64,000 nucleotides of DNA, taken from positions 278,329,770 to 278,393,769 of the forward strand of contig OX465595.1 in the NCBI GenBank assembly GCA_950022295.1. Reading direction: 5' to 3'. This DNA comes from Bromus sterilis. Lineage: Eukaryota > Streptophyta > Magnoliopsida > Poales > Poaceae. Positions within the stretch are counted from its first letter, which is position 1. The number at the start of each line of letters is the position of its first letter. Below are positions 20,892 to 32,600 of the stretch, in pieces. Below the pieces are notes generated by a model. That model had not been told where the DNA came from. It ran no database searches and saw nothing but the letters and a program-made list of their open reading frames with translations. A program made the position numbers and the translations under genes.

Positions 20892-23800
20892 TGTCAGAAC
20901 CCCAACTAGGGTAAGTGCTAGGGTTTGTTTGTCCTTTGCATCATGAAAATTTCAAAAGGAAATTCAAAAATGGGGAAGCAGAAAGCCCTGAGAATTTAAT
21001 TCAAATAGCCAGAGAAAAATCTTTTTCCAAAAATCTTTTGAACATTTGGAAAATTCCTATAAATGATGCTGATCATTTTAAAAGTGGTTTGGGATCAATC
21101 CCATGCACATGGAATTTTCTAATATTCAAACAGTGGCTTTGGAAATTAAAATAACCCTATTTGAATTGAAATTCAAAATATATTGAATTTAAAAAATGCT
21201 CAAACTCTACAAGTGACTTGCTACTGGTCACCTAGGATTTATAAAAATGTTTGGGCATTTTACAAAATTGCTCTACTATTTATTTTGGGGCAGAACAAAT
21301 TAACAGAAAAGAAATTTTCAAAAAAAAAAAAAAAAAAACCCCACTTACCTTTCCTGGCCAGTTGGCCCATTTGGCTCAGAAGAGGCCCAGCCCAGGGGGG
21401 GCAGGACCGTCTTCCACCTCTGCCAGGAGGAGGGACGGCCGAGCCGTGCACCTTGCATGGTCGCCACCTCCCCCCTGGCCACGGAGGTGCTTCCCCTCGC
21501 CCCTATCCCCTCCGCAGAGATGCGTGGGCACCTCCCTTTCTTTCTCCCCCTCCCCAGGCTCTTCTCCCCTTCGTCCTCGGTGGTTTCTGCAGGAGCCCGA
21601 GAACGGCCGGAGCGCATCGTCGAGCGCCGCCGTGGCCAGAGGCCCCCCCACGCCTCCCCAGCTTGTCCTTCCGCCTCGCAGAGGTCGTCTTCATCACCGA
21701 GAGCCATCAATTCCACCCGAGGAGCCCCGTGGACGACGCCGGCATCGAGTTTCCCCGCCACGGCCGTTCCCCTCCGGCGAGCAATTGCTCCCCTTCCGCA
21801 GCCTCCTCGGCGTCCTCGTCGACGTCATCAACATCAGGGTGAGCATCCCCGTCGATTCCCCCTCTCCAAGCCTCCTCCCGTGCCTCCAATCGCCACTGGC
21901 CTTCCTCTGTTGCTCCGGCCGCCGCAAGTGCCATCGAAACCGTGGCCCGGAACCTTCCCGTGAGCCCCGATTGGTGCCAGCAGACACAGGCGAGCACGGG
22001 CTACGCCCCAGTGCTCCCCTTTCTCTCTCCCGTGCCCTCTAGCCCGATTCCGGCGAAGTCCGGCGGCTACAGTGTCGACGCCGGCGAGCCGCGCCATTAG
22101 GACTAAACTAAACACCCTAACCCACCCCGCAGAGTCTATGACAGGTGGGCCCTGCCCCTAATTAACCCCTCTGGTTAATTTAAATCAAACCGGGTTAACC
22201 CCCTGAGAGACTGACAAGCCGACCCCACTGGTCAGCCCCCGCCTGACGTCATCCCCACGCAATGCTGACGCAGTAAAGTTTTTCCAGAAAATAGAAATGA
22301 TTTAATTTAATCCAGAAAATTCCAGAAAATCATTAAAACTTGGGAAATTCATAACTAATTCATATGAACTCCAAATATAACAAATAATATGTCTAAAATT
22401 ATCAGAAAAATCCAAGGATTTTGAATATGGGCTCTGTTTTCATGTTTGACCAATTAAAATTGGGTGAACAGTGCAAAACATCCATATGGCTTTAATTCAA
22501 ATTCAAATTTGAAGCACATTTGCAAATGACTTTGCATGCGACTTCTTTTAAATGGAATTGTACACACTTTGTGACCAAGAACATCACCATTTCAATATTG
22601 ATCATGTGTTTGATGCATTGCAATTAAATTTATACCATTGTTTGATTGTTTGCTCGATAGACGTGCAACTGGAACCGGAGGCCACCCCCTTCGTTGAAGA
22701 TCCCGCTATCGAACCTCGTCAGCAAGGCAAGCAAACCCCATTGATCATGTCTATAAAATCCTATTTCCCTCTCAGTCTCGCTTATGCATGTTTAGGAGAT
22801 CACCCAGACACGTTCTTTCGCATAGTTGAACCCATTGCGATGCATGACCTATCATTTTGCCACAGTATTAAGCAGACCACAATCCTAGCTGACATAGGAG
22901 TTGTATGATATCATGAAGCCCCTGCAACTGTTACTGCTTTTGCTGCTTAGTGATACAATGAGGATGTTTGATTGTGAGTCGGGATGGAATGACCACAGTG
23001 GTGTTGATGAAAGTGATACGTGTTGGTGAATCCACCCTAAGCAAAGGTGAACGATGAGAGGCTGTGTAGGAGTACACAGTGGGTTGTCTCGTTGAACACT
23101 GCCCTAGGTCCCGGGTTCCTATTTTGTGATCCAAGACAAAGAGTATGACCACATGTAGGGTTTTATGGGAGCCCCGTTTGGCCTCTTTACGTACCCGATC
23201 CGGTCCAGGAGTCACAATAGATTCGGGCTTTCCATTTGGCATGTGCATAGAAAAATAATGAAGAAAGGTTGCATCATCCTAGATATGTGGTGGACTTGTG
23301 AGGCAGTGAAACCATCTGGCAGAGGTCGCGTCTCGGTCCCTTACATTATCTGAGTCCGTTTCGTGGAACCGGCCGGACTCTTGAGCGGTGCCAAACTCAG
23401 GTAGTCGACTCCTGGATTAGAGAAGGTGACGTGAGGTTAGTGCCTTGGTTTCATCCACGTCCGACATTCGCTTGAAGGATGCCAAGAACGAGGCGATAAG
23501 TGATGACACGCGTGTGAAGATGTACACCCCTGCAGGGTTAATGAACTATTCGAATAGCCATGTCCACGGTTATGGACTACATGGAAACCTCTACTTGATC
23601 ATAGACAACTTGAATGGATACTTATAAAACTCGCAAGATAAGCGTGAGTGCTATGGTGGGCTTCCTCGTGTGGAAGTCGAGGAAGTAACCATAGTGGTGT
23701 ATTGTTTGGAGATGTAGTGGACTCGTGTACGCTCTTACCTCAAAGTCTAGTAATCGTAGTACAGGATTAGCCAAGTCAAAGCTGGCACTTCTGCATGATG

Positions 23801-24677
23801 AAACCCCACCTCCCTTTACCTTGATACTTGTGCATGAGTAGTTTAGATCTGATGTAAGTCTTGCTGAGTACGACTTTGTACTCACGTTTGCTTATGCTAT
23901 GTTTTAGATAAGAAACCAGACCCCGTTGGAATCACCTTCGTGAAGCTTGACGTTGACCTTGGTAGCATAGTCCCAGACAGCAGTCTGGTCCCTCGTGGAA
24001 GGGCATGTTTGTTTACAAGGCTTCTCTAAGCCATTTGTTAAACTTGTCTGTACTCAGACCTAATTTGCTTCCGTTGTATGATGTAATGTTGATCACAGAC
24101 ATGTGATCTTTGTATGCTCTATATATATATCTATAAAGAGTACTTTGTAGAGTTATGTGATGATACCTGCTGTTCATACTAGGCATGTGTGCTGCGTGTA
24201 TGTTTATAACATGCATGTCTTAGTATGGGTTTTCGAGACCTTAGTTGTGATCTGGCTGGCGGTCTTTTATATACCAGGTGGCCCTTAGATGTGCGCAACT
24301 TGGGGCATCGCGATGCGATTGTTCGTGACTCTGTCACGTGCACACTTTGTTGTATGATCGAGCCCGCCCTAGACCCCGACTAAGTGATCGGACTGGAGTA
24401 AGTATATGTATGAGTTAGGATTCAATCGGTAACATGGTTGAGGCGACTTGTCTATGGGTATGGGATTCACCACCCATAAGCATTTAGACTTGTGAGCGGA
24501 CGATGAGGACCCATCTCAGTTGATCATCCGGCCTGAATGGGATGCCCCTCACGTTCGATGCTTACCGAGAACGTTCTGTGCTTGGCCTTGTCTGCTTAGA
24601 CAAGTGGGTACGGTTCTCGGCTCTCCATGTGATTGTATCGTGACTGGAATTACATACGCTAACCCCGGGTCCCGACA
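20892..24677 (+). repeat. 5' LTR of the plus-strand Tekay-type element
   Basis: 3786 bp, TG...CA. The first 400 bp are AT-rich and include an 18 bp A tract at about 21320. A GC-rich block follows (21350-22110), giving overlapping frames of up to 263 codons in several phases but no recognisable domain, so I do not call a gene. The last 2 kb closely match the minus-strand element's LTR. Palindrome CTATTCGAATAG is at 23546-23557 and hairpin GAGTAC...GTACTC at 23866-23883. Confidence 0.95.
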
Positions 24678-24681
24678 GACT

Positions 24682-24693
24682 TGGTATCAGAGC
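24682..24693 (+). other. Primer-binding site, initiator tRNA-Met
   Basis: TGGTATCAGAGC lies four bases after the 5' LTR end and would anneal with the 3' end of initiator tRNA-Met to prime minus-strand DNA synthesis. The 456 bp between it and the Gag start form the untranslated leader, where I see no gene. Confidence 0.92.
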
Positions 24694-25149
24694 AGGACTG
24701 TCTGTAGGCTTAGCAACCCTTGGTCGAAGTCGAGTCTAGCATTCTATAGGTATATAGTTACTCTGGGTATATAAGGGAACAACGTAAGGCTTCTTTTTCT
24801 CCTTACCCTCATCGATCTGAGTTCTGGGTCACCCTTATCTTTTCTACGGGATGATAGGACTTGGCTCATCTATGTCTTACTAGAACATCTCGCTGAGTGC
24901 TTCCTTTTAGCCGTAGGATTGTTTTGGTCGTCCAGACTCATCGGTTTTGAGTTTCTTGAGGAAGTTATGTTCAATCTCCTCAAGGTTGTTTCATTTTTCA
25001 TTCCGGTGTAGCCGTTATGCTGCCGGATTTTTCCCATGTTTCTGTGAATCTTTGCCTTTGCATTAAAAATGCTTTCCGCCTTCATCATGTCTTGTTATCC
25101 TTGAATCCATCATTCAACCTGTTCTGATTGTTGATTTTTATCACACAGG

Positions 25150-28100
25150 ATGTCAGGTGGAACTCGTAGTGCTGTTCGTCGGAATCGAGACCGTGCTCGG
25201 AATCGAAATGATGATGCACCTCCACCATCGCCTTTTGCGGAGGAAATCATGATGGAAGCTGAGAAGAATCAACGTGATCAAACACGTCTTCTGGAGCTCA
25301 TCAAGCAGAATACCTCACGTCATTGCAATGTGGTTGTGAGCATTCAGGACTTCATCCTCCTCAAGCCACCGGTATTCCGATGTTCTTCTGAGCCCCTTGA
25401 AGCTGATGATTGGCTCCGTTCCATCGAGCGTAAGCTTGATACTGTACATGTTGCTCCCGATGACCGAGTTGTTTTCGCGGTATACTTCTTGGAAGGCGCT
25501 GCTCTTCAATGGTGGGAGAACTATGTTGCAATGCAGCCAGATGGTCACCTAGTGACTTGGCAGGAGTTCTGTGTTGCCTTTCGAGGGTACCACCTTTTGG
25601 ATGAGTTGATGGAGCGCAAGAAGGAAGAGTTCTGCAATCTCACTCAAGGAGAGATGTCCATGCACGAGTATGTGAGAGAGTTCAACCGTCTTGCTCGATA
25701 TTCCCAAGATGAGATCACCATCGATGCCAGAAAGCAGGCAAGGTTCCGCAAGGGACTTAGCCCCATCCTTCGTCATGATCTCAACCTCATCGAATTTTCC
25801 ACCTTTGAGGATTTAGTCAACAGATCCTTCAGAGCTGAGCATGGCAATGAAATTTTCCAGGAGTCCCGCAAGCATGCTCTTGAGTTAGCTTCTTCTTCAA
25901 GTTCAGCCCCTCAGAAACGCCGAATTTGGATTCCAACCAGAGCCATACCTCAAAACTTTCTCCAGAGGCCATCACCAAATATATGCCATCCACCCCAACA
26001 CATTATTCCACCCCGGAATGATGGTGTGCAACCAAGTAATCCCACTCCCAACATTTCAGACAGGGTATGCTTTAAGTGTGGTCTTCCAGGCCATTACTAT
26101 CGTCAATGCCCTCAGGTCTTGATGGCACCACGTCATTCTCGACCCAAACCTCCAAAGAAATCAGTCACCAAAGCCTTCCCTGCAAAGCCTTCTTACACTA
26201 GTAATGGTTGTGTGAACCAAATCTCAGTTGAGGAAACCACTGATGCTTCTGATGTCATTCTTGGCACACTCCCGGTCAATCATGTCCCCGCCTCCGTTCT
26301 TTTCGATCCAGGAGCTTCTCATTCATTCATGTCGGAGAGTTATGCACTTCGTCATGAATTTCCCTTTGAAGAAATGTTTTCTCCAATGATTATTCAAACT
26401 CCTGCTTCAAAATGGCAAACTAATAGGGTAAGCCATGGCAATCAAATTGCAATTGAGGGTTTAGTATTCCTTGCTTCACTTATAGCCCTCAAGTCTTCGG
26501 ACATTGATGTCATCCTAGGAATGGATTGGTTATCAAGGCAAAATGCTTTCCTTGATTGTAAAGGCAAATCAGTCAAACTCACCCATCCTTCAGGCCATAC
26601 CATTGACTACACATCACCCAGCTCTAAAATCCAGATGCATACTTTGAATGTGCTTCCCCTTCCAGACCTTGAAGATGTTCCGGTGGTTCGTGACTTTCCG
26701 GATGTCTTTCCTGAAGAGCTGCCGGGAATGCCACCCGACAGATGTGTAGAATTCATAGTGGATCTTATACCAGGCACAGCCCCAATTTCGAGACGCCCAT
26801 ATAGAATGGCCCCACATGAGTTAGCTGAGCTAATAACCCAACTTGATGCTTCGTTGGCAAAAGGCTTCATCCGCCCTAGCTCATCGCCATGGGGTTGCCC
26901 CGTTCTGTTCGTAACGAAGAAAGATGGAACAAAAAGGATGTGCGTAGACTATCGCCCGCTAAATCTAGCGACGATAAAGAACAAGTACCCACTGCCCAGG
27001 ATCAATGATCTTTATGATCAACTTGCAGGATCCTCTGTCTTCTCCAAGATGGATTTGAGATTAGGCTATCATCAAATCAAAATCCGAAATGAGGACATTC
27101 CCAAAACGGCTTTCACTACTCGTTATGGTCTTTACGAGTATACCGTCATGTCCTTCGGTTTGACCAATGCCCCCGCCACATTCTCGCGCTTGATGAATTC
27201 GATCTTCATGGAGTATCTAGATAAATTTGTTGTGGTTTATCTTGATGACATTCTCATCTACTCGAAGAACGAAGAAGAGCACGCAGAACATCTTAGGTTG
27301 GTATTGATGAAACTTAGAGAGCACCGCCTTTACGCCAAGTTCTCCAAGTGTGTATTTTGGCTACCAGAAGTGACCTACTTAGGCCACGTGATTTCTGCGA
27401 AAGGTGTTGCAGTCAATCCCGAGAGAGTTCAGGCCGTCCTTGACTGGACTCCACCTGAATCGGTTAAGCAAGTTAGGAGTTTTCTTGGCTTAGCAAGCTA
27501 TTGCCGCCGCTTCGCCGAGAACTTTTCTAAAGTTGCAAAGCCTCTTACTGAACTCCTCAAGAAAGATAAGAAATTCCAATGGACTCCCAAGTGCGAGGAA
27601 AGCTTTCAAGAGCTAAAAAGAAGATTGACTTCTGCACCCGTACTTGCACCTCCAAACACCAAAAGGGATTTCGAGATCTATTGTGATGCTTCACGGCAAG
27701 GGTTAGGATGCATACTTGTGCAAGATCGACATGTGGTAGCTTATGCTTCACGCCAGTTGCGGCCACATGAAGACAACTATCCAACCCATGATCTTGAACT
27801 CGCTGCCATAGTTCATGCCCTGAAGACTTGGCGACATTACCTCCTTGGTAATTGCTGTGAGATATATTCCGACCACCAAAGCCTCAAATACATATTCACC
27901 CAGCCAGATCTTAATCTCAGGCAAATACGCTGGATAGAGTTGATAAAAGATTATGACTTAAGAATTTCCTACACCCCAGGCAAGGCCAACGTCATGGCTG
28001 ATGCACTAAGTCGTAAGTCGTATTGTAACAACCTCATGTTACAACAATATCAACCACTTCTTCATGAGGAATTTTGCAAGATCAATCTCGAGATTGTTCC

Positions 28101-29631
28101 TCGTGGATCTCTTTTCAACTTGGTGGAGAAACCAACCCTTGAGGATCAAATCATAGCTGCCCAGAAACAAGATAGTAGTATTCAAGAGATCAAGCAGAAC
28201 ATTGCTAGCGGAGTTGCTAAATGTTTCTCTGCAAATGATCAAGGAACGATATTCTTTGAAAATCGTTTGGTAGTTCCTGAGAATGAAGACCTAAAGCAGC
28301 TGATCCTTAAGGAAGCTCATAACACTCCCCTCTCAATTCATCCCGGTAGCACAAAAATGTACCGAGATCTACGCCAGAGATTTTGGTGGACCCGGATGAA
28401 GAGAGACATTGCACAATTTGTTGCCGAATGTGATGTTTGTCGTCGCATTAAGGCAGAACACCAAAGACCTGCTGGTACTCTTCAGCCATTGTCTATTCCC
28501 GAGTGGAAATGGGACAAGGTCGGTATGGACTTCATCACCGGCTTTCCAAAAACCCAGAAAGGAAATGATGCCATCTTCGTTGTCATTGATCGACTTTCCA
28601 AAGTTGCTCACTTTCTTCCTGTTCGCGAGTCTATAACTTCTAGCCAGTTAGCGGACTTTTATGTCTCTAGAATCGTATCTCTTCATGGTGTTCCTTTGGT
28701 GATCAATTCTGATCGTGGTAGCCTTTTCACCTCTAGATTTTGGGAAAGTTTTCAAAATGCTATGGGAACTCATCTATCCTTTAGTACAGCTTTCCATCCT
28801 CAGTCTAGCGGTCAAGTTGAAAGGGTTAATCAAATCTTGGAAGACATGCTCAGAGCTTGTGTTATCTCTTTCGGAAAGAATTGGGAGAAATCTCTTCCAT
28901 TCGCCGAATTTGCTTATAACAATAGCTATCAATCTAGTCTGAACATGGCTCCCTTTGAATTCCTCTACGGACGACGATGTCGAACACCCCTAAACTGGTC
29001 AGAAACCGGTGAAAGACAACTCTTTGGACCGGATATGATCAAGGAAGCAGAAGAGAAAGTTCGCATTGTTCGTGATCGTTTGAAAGCCGCTCAGTCTCGT
29101 CAAAAGAGTTACTATGATCGTAATCATAGAGAGGAGAGCTACAATATTGATGAGAAGGCTTACCTCCGGGTTACTCCTCTGAAGGGAAACCAAAGATTCG
29201 GTATCAAAGGCAAGTTGGCCCCACGTTACATCGGACCTTTCCGCATTCTCGCTAAACGTGGAGAAGTTGCCTACCAACTTGAACTACCTCCGCACCTTTC
29301 CCGAGTACATGATGTATTCCATGTGTCACAACTCAGGCGTTGCTTCAAGGACCCCATCCGCGAAGTCGACCATGAAACGCTTGATCTCCAAGATGACCTT
29401 TCTTATCGGGAATACCCTGTTCGTATTCTTGATTCAGCAGAGCGTGTCACTCGCCAAAAGAAGATCAAGTTTCTGAAGGTTCAGTGGTCACATCATTCCG
29501 AGAAAGAAGCAACGTGGGAAAGAGAAGACCGCCTCCGTGCCGAGTACCCCACCTTCCTCCCGACGACTTCTGAATCTCGGGACGAGATTCTTTTGAGTGG
29601 GGGCGAGTTGTCAGAACCCCAACTAGGGTAA
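25150..29631 (+). CDS. Gag-Pol polyprotein of a Tekay-type chromovirus, intact
   Basis: A 1493-residue single frame encodes the retrotransposon's capsid and enzymes. In order: Gag capsid-like domain (about 60-230, motif EYVREFNRLARY); CCHC knuckle with C307, C310, H315 and C320; aspartic protease at D386 (LFDPGASHSF, with Pro where Ser or Thr is usual); reverse transcriptase with YLDD at 697-700; RNase H with D846 (YCDAS); integrase zinc domain with C1094 and C1097 and catalytic D1127, D1188 and E1224, giving D-x60-D-x35-E; a GPF-like motif (RYIGPFRIL); and a chromodomain-like tail (KVQWSHHSEKEATWERE). All catalytic residues I checked are present. The ATG follows the leader at the position conserved in the minus-strand copy. 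The final codons and stop lie inside the 3' LTR, which begins at 29609. This is the only intact long gene in the window. Confidence 0.97.
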   Translation: MSGGTRSAVRRNRDRARNRNDDAPPPSPFAEEIMMEAEKNQRDQTRLLELIKQNTSRHCNVVVSIQDFILLKPPVFRCSSEPLEADDWLRSIERKLDTVHVAPDDRVVFAVYFLEGAALQWWENYVAMQPDGHLVTWQEFCVAFRGYHLLDELMERKKEEFCNLTQGEMSMHEYVREFNRLARYSQDEITIDARKQARFRKGLSPILRHDLNLIEFSTFEDLVNRSFRAEHGNEIFQESRKHALELASSSSSAPQKRRIWIPTRAIPQNFLQRPSPNICHPPQHIIPPRNDGVQPSNPTPNISDRVCFKCGLPGHYYRQCPQVLMAPRHSRPKPPKKSVTKAFPAKPSYTSNGCVNQISVEETTDASDVILGTLPVNHVPASVLFDPGASHSFMSESYALRHEFPFEEMFSPMIIQTPASKWQTNRVSHGNQIAIEGLVFLASLIALKSSDIDVILGMDWLSRQNAFLDCKGKSVKLTHPSGHTIDYTSPSSKIQMHTLNVLPLPDLEDVPVVRDFPDVFPEELPGMPPDRCVEFIVDLIPGTAPISRRPYRMAPHELAELITQLDASLAKGFIRPSSSPWGCPVLFVTKKDGTKRMCVDYRPLNLATIKNKYPLPRINDLYDQLAGSSVFSKMDLRLGYHQIKIRNEDIPKTAFTTRYGLYEYTVMSFGLTNAPATFSRLMNSIFMEYLDKFVVVYLDDILIYSKNEEEHAEHLRLVLMKLREHRLYAKFSKCVFWLPEVTYLGHVISAKGVAVNPERVQAVLDWTPPESVKQVRSFLGLASYCRRFAENFSKVAKPLTELLKKDKKFQWTPKCEESFQELKRRLTSAPVLAPPNTKRDFEIYCDASRQGLGCILVQDRHVVAYASRQLRPHEDNYPTHDLELAAIVHALKTWRHYLLGNCCEIYSDHQSLKYIFTQPDLNLRQIRWIELIKDYDLRISYTPGKANVMADALSRKSYCNNLMLQQYQPLLHEEFCKINLEIVPRGSLFNLVEKPTLEDQIIAAQKQDSSIQEIKQNIASGVAKCFSANDQGTIFFENRLVVPENEDLKQLILKEAHNTPLSIHPGSTKMYRDLRQRFWWTRMKRDIAQFVAECDVCRRIKAEHQRPAGTLQPLSIPEWKWDKVGMDFITGFPKTQKGNDAIFVVIDRLSKVAHFLPVRESITSSQLADFYVSRIVSLHGVPLVINSDRGSLFTSRFWESFQNAMGTHLSFSTAFHPQSSGQVERVNQILEDMLRACVISFGKNWEKSLPFAEFAYNNSYQSSLNMAPFEFLYGRRCRTPLNWSETGERQLFGPDMIKEAEEKVRIVRDRLKAAQSRQKSYYDRNHREESYNIDEKAYLRVTPLKGNQRFGIKGKLAPRYIGPFRILAKRGEVAYQLELPPHLSRVHDVFHVSQLRRCFKDPIREVDHETLDLQDDLSYREYPVRILDSAERVTRQKKIKFLKVQWSHHSEKEATWEREDRLRAEYPTFLPTTSESRDEILLSGGELSEPQLG
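29595..29608 (+). other. Polypurine tract
   Basis: GAGTGGGGGCGAGT directly precedes the 3' LTR and would prime plus-strand DNA synthesis. It lies within the coding frame (codons around SGGEL). Confidence 0.75.
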
Positions 29632-32600
29632 GTTCTAGGGTTTGTTTGTGCTTTGCATCATGAAAATTTCAAAAGGAAATTCAAAAATGGGGAAGCAGAA
29701 AGCCCTGAGAATTTAATTCAAATAGCCAGAGAAAAATCTTTTTCCAAATATCTTTTGAACATTTGGAAAATTCCTATAAATGATGCTGATCATTTTAAAA
29801 GTGGTTTGGGATCAATCCCATGCACATGGAATTTTCTAATATTCACACAGTGGCTTTGGAAATTAAAATAACCCTATTTGAATTGAAATTCAAAATATAT
29901 TGAATTTCAAAAATGCTCAAACTCTACAAGTGACTTGCTACTGGTCACCTAGGATTTATAAAAATGTTTGGGCATTTTACAAAATTGCTCTACTATTTAT
30001 TTTGGGGCAGAACAAATTAACAGAAAAGAAATTTTCAAAAAAAAAAAACCCACTTACCTTTCCTGGCCATTTGGCTCAGAAGAGGCCCAGCCCAGGGGGG
30101 GCAGGACCGTCTTCCACCTCTGCCAGGAGGAGGGACGGCCGAGCCGTGCACCTTGCATGGCCGCCACCTCCCCCCTGGCCACGGAGGTGCTTCCCCTCGC
30201 CCCTATCCCCTCCGCAGAGATGCGTGGGCACCTCCCCTTCTTTCTCCCCATCCCCAGGCTCTTCTCCCCTTCGTCCTCGGTGGTTTCTGCAGGAGCCCGA
30301 GAACGGCCGGAGCGCATCGTCGAGCGCCGCCGTGGCCAGAGGCCCCCACACGCCTCCCCAGCTTGTCCTTCCGCCTCGCAGAGGTCGTCTTCATCACCGA
30401 GAACCATCAATTCCACCCGAGGAGCCCCGTGGACGACGCCGGCATCGAGTTTCCCCGCCACGGCCGTTCCCCTCCGGCGAGCAATTGCTCCCCTTCCGCA
30501 GCCTCCTCGGCGTCCTCGTCGACGTCATCAACATCAGGGTGAGCATCCCCGTCGATTCCCCCTCTCCAAGCCTCCTCCCGTGCCTCCAATCGCCACTGGC
30601 CTTCCTCTGTTGCTCCGGCCGCCGCAAGTGCCATCGAAACCGTGGCCCGGAACCTTCCCGTGAGCCCCGATTGGTGCCAGCAGACGCAGGCGAGCACGGG
30701 CTACGCCCCAGTGCTCCCCTTTCTCTCTCCCGTGCCCTCTAGCCCGATTCCGGAAAAGTCCGGCGGCTACAGTGTCGACGCCGGCGAGCCGCGCCATTAG
30801 GACTAAACTAAACACCCTAACCCACCCCGCAGAGTCTATGACAGGTTGGCCCTGCCCCTAATTAACCCCTCTGGTTAATTTAAATCAAACCGGGTTAACC
30901 CCCTGAGAGACTGACAAGCCGACCCCACTGGTCAGCCCCCCCCTGACATCATCCCCACGCAATGCTGACGCAGTAAAGTTTTTCCAGAAAATAGAAATGA
31001 TTTAATTTAATTCAGAAAATTCCAGAAAATCATTTAAACTTGGGAAATTCATAACTAATTCATATGGACTCCAAATATAACAAATAATATGTCTAAAATT
31101 ATCAGAAAAATCCAAGGATTTTGAATATGGGCTCTGTTTTCATGTTTGACCAATTAAAATTGGGTGAACAGTGCAAAACATCCATATGGCTTTAATTCAA
31201 ATTCAAATTTGAAGCACATTTGCAAATGACTTTGCATGTGGCTTCTTTTAAATGGAATTGTACACACTTTGTGACCAAGAACATCACCATTTCAATATTG
31301 ATCATGTGTTTGATGCATTGCAATTAAATTTATACCATTGTTTGATTGTTTGATTGTTTGCTCGATAGACGTGCAACTGGAACCGGAGGCCACCCCCTTC
31401 GTTGAAGATCCCGCTATCGAACTTCGTCAGCAAGGCAAGCAAACCCCATTGATCATGTCTATAAAATCCTATTTCCCTCTCAGTCTCGCTTATGCATGTT
31501 TAGGAGATCACCGAGACACGTTCTTTCGCATAGTTGAACCCATTCCGATGCATGACCTATCATTTTGCCACAGTATTAAGCAGACCAAAATCCTAGCTGA
31601 CATAGGAGTTGTATGATATCATGAAGCCCCTGCAACTGTTACTGCTTTTGCTGCTTAGTGATACAATGAGGATGTTTGATTGTGAGTTGGGATGGAATGA
31701 ACACAGTGGTGTTGATGAAAGTGATACGTGTTGGTGAATCCACCCTAAGCAAAGGTGAACGATGAGAGGCTGTGTAGGAGTACACAGTGGGTTGTCTCGT
31801 TGAACACAGCCCTAGGTCCTGGGTTCCTGTTTTGTGATCCAAGACAAAGAGTATGACCACATGTAGGGTTTTATGGGAGCCCCGTTTGGCCTCTTTACGT
31901 ACCCGATCCGGTCCAGGAGTCACAATAGATTCGGGCTTTCCATTTGGCATGTGCATAGAAAAAGAATGAAGAAAGGTTGCATCATCCTAGATATGTGGTG
32001 GACTTGTGAGGCAGTGAAACCATCTGGCAGAGGTGGAGTCTCGGTCCCTTACATTATCTGAGTCCGTTTCGTGGAACCGGCCGGACTCTCGAGCGGTGCC
32101 AAACTCAGGTAGTCGACTCCTGGATTAGAGAAGGTGACGTGAGGTTAGTGCCTTGGTTTCATCCACGTCCGACATCCGCTTGAAGGATGCCAAGAACGAG
32201 GCGATAAGTGATGACACGCGTGTGAAGATGTACACCCCTGCAGGGTTAATGAACTATTCGAATAGCCGTGTCCACGGTTATGGACTACTTGGAGACCTCT
32301 ACTTGATCATAGACAACTTGAATGGATACTTATAAAACTCGCAAGATAAGCGTGAGTGCTATGGTGGGCTTCCTCGTGGGGAAGTCGAGGAAGTAACCAT
32401 AGTGGTGTATTGTTTGGAGATGTAGTGGACTCGTGTACGCTCTTACCTCAAAGTCTAGTACTCGTAGTACAGGATTAGCCAAGTCAAAGCTGGCACTTCT
32501 GCATGATGAAACCCCACCTCCCTTTACCTTGATACTTGTGCATGAGTAGTTTAGATCTGATGTAAGTCTTGCTGAGTACGACTTTGTACTCACGTTTGCT

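Noticed and set aside
21251..22042. Long frames (up to 263 codons) in the GC-rich part of the Tekay LTR, repeated at 29900-30742
   Set aside because: Open frames occur in several phases on both strands of the same GC-rich block, the products are low-complexity Pro/Arg/Ser-rich, and the relative in the minus-strand element has a different block. These are better explained by base composition than by genes.
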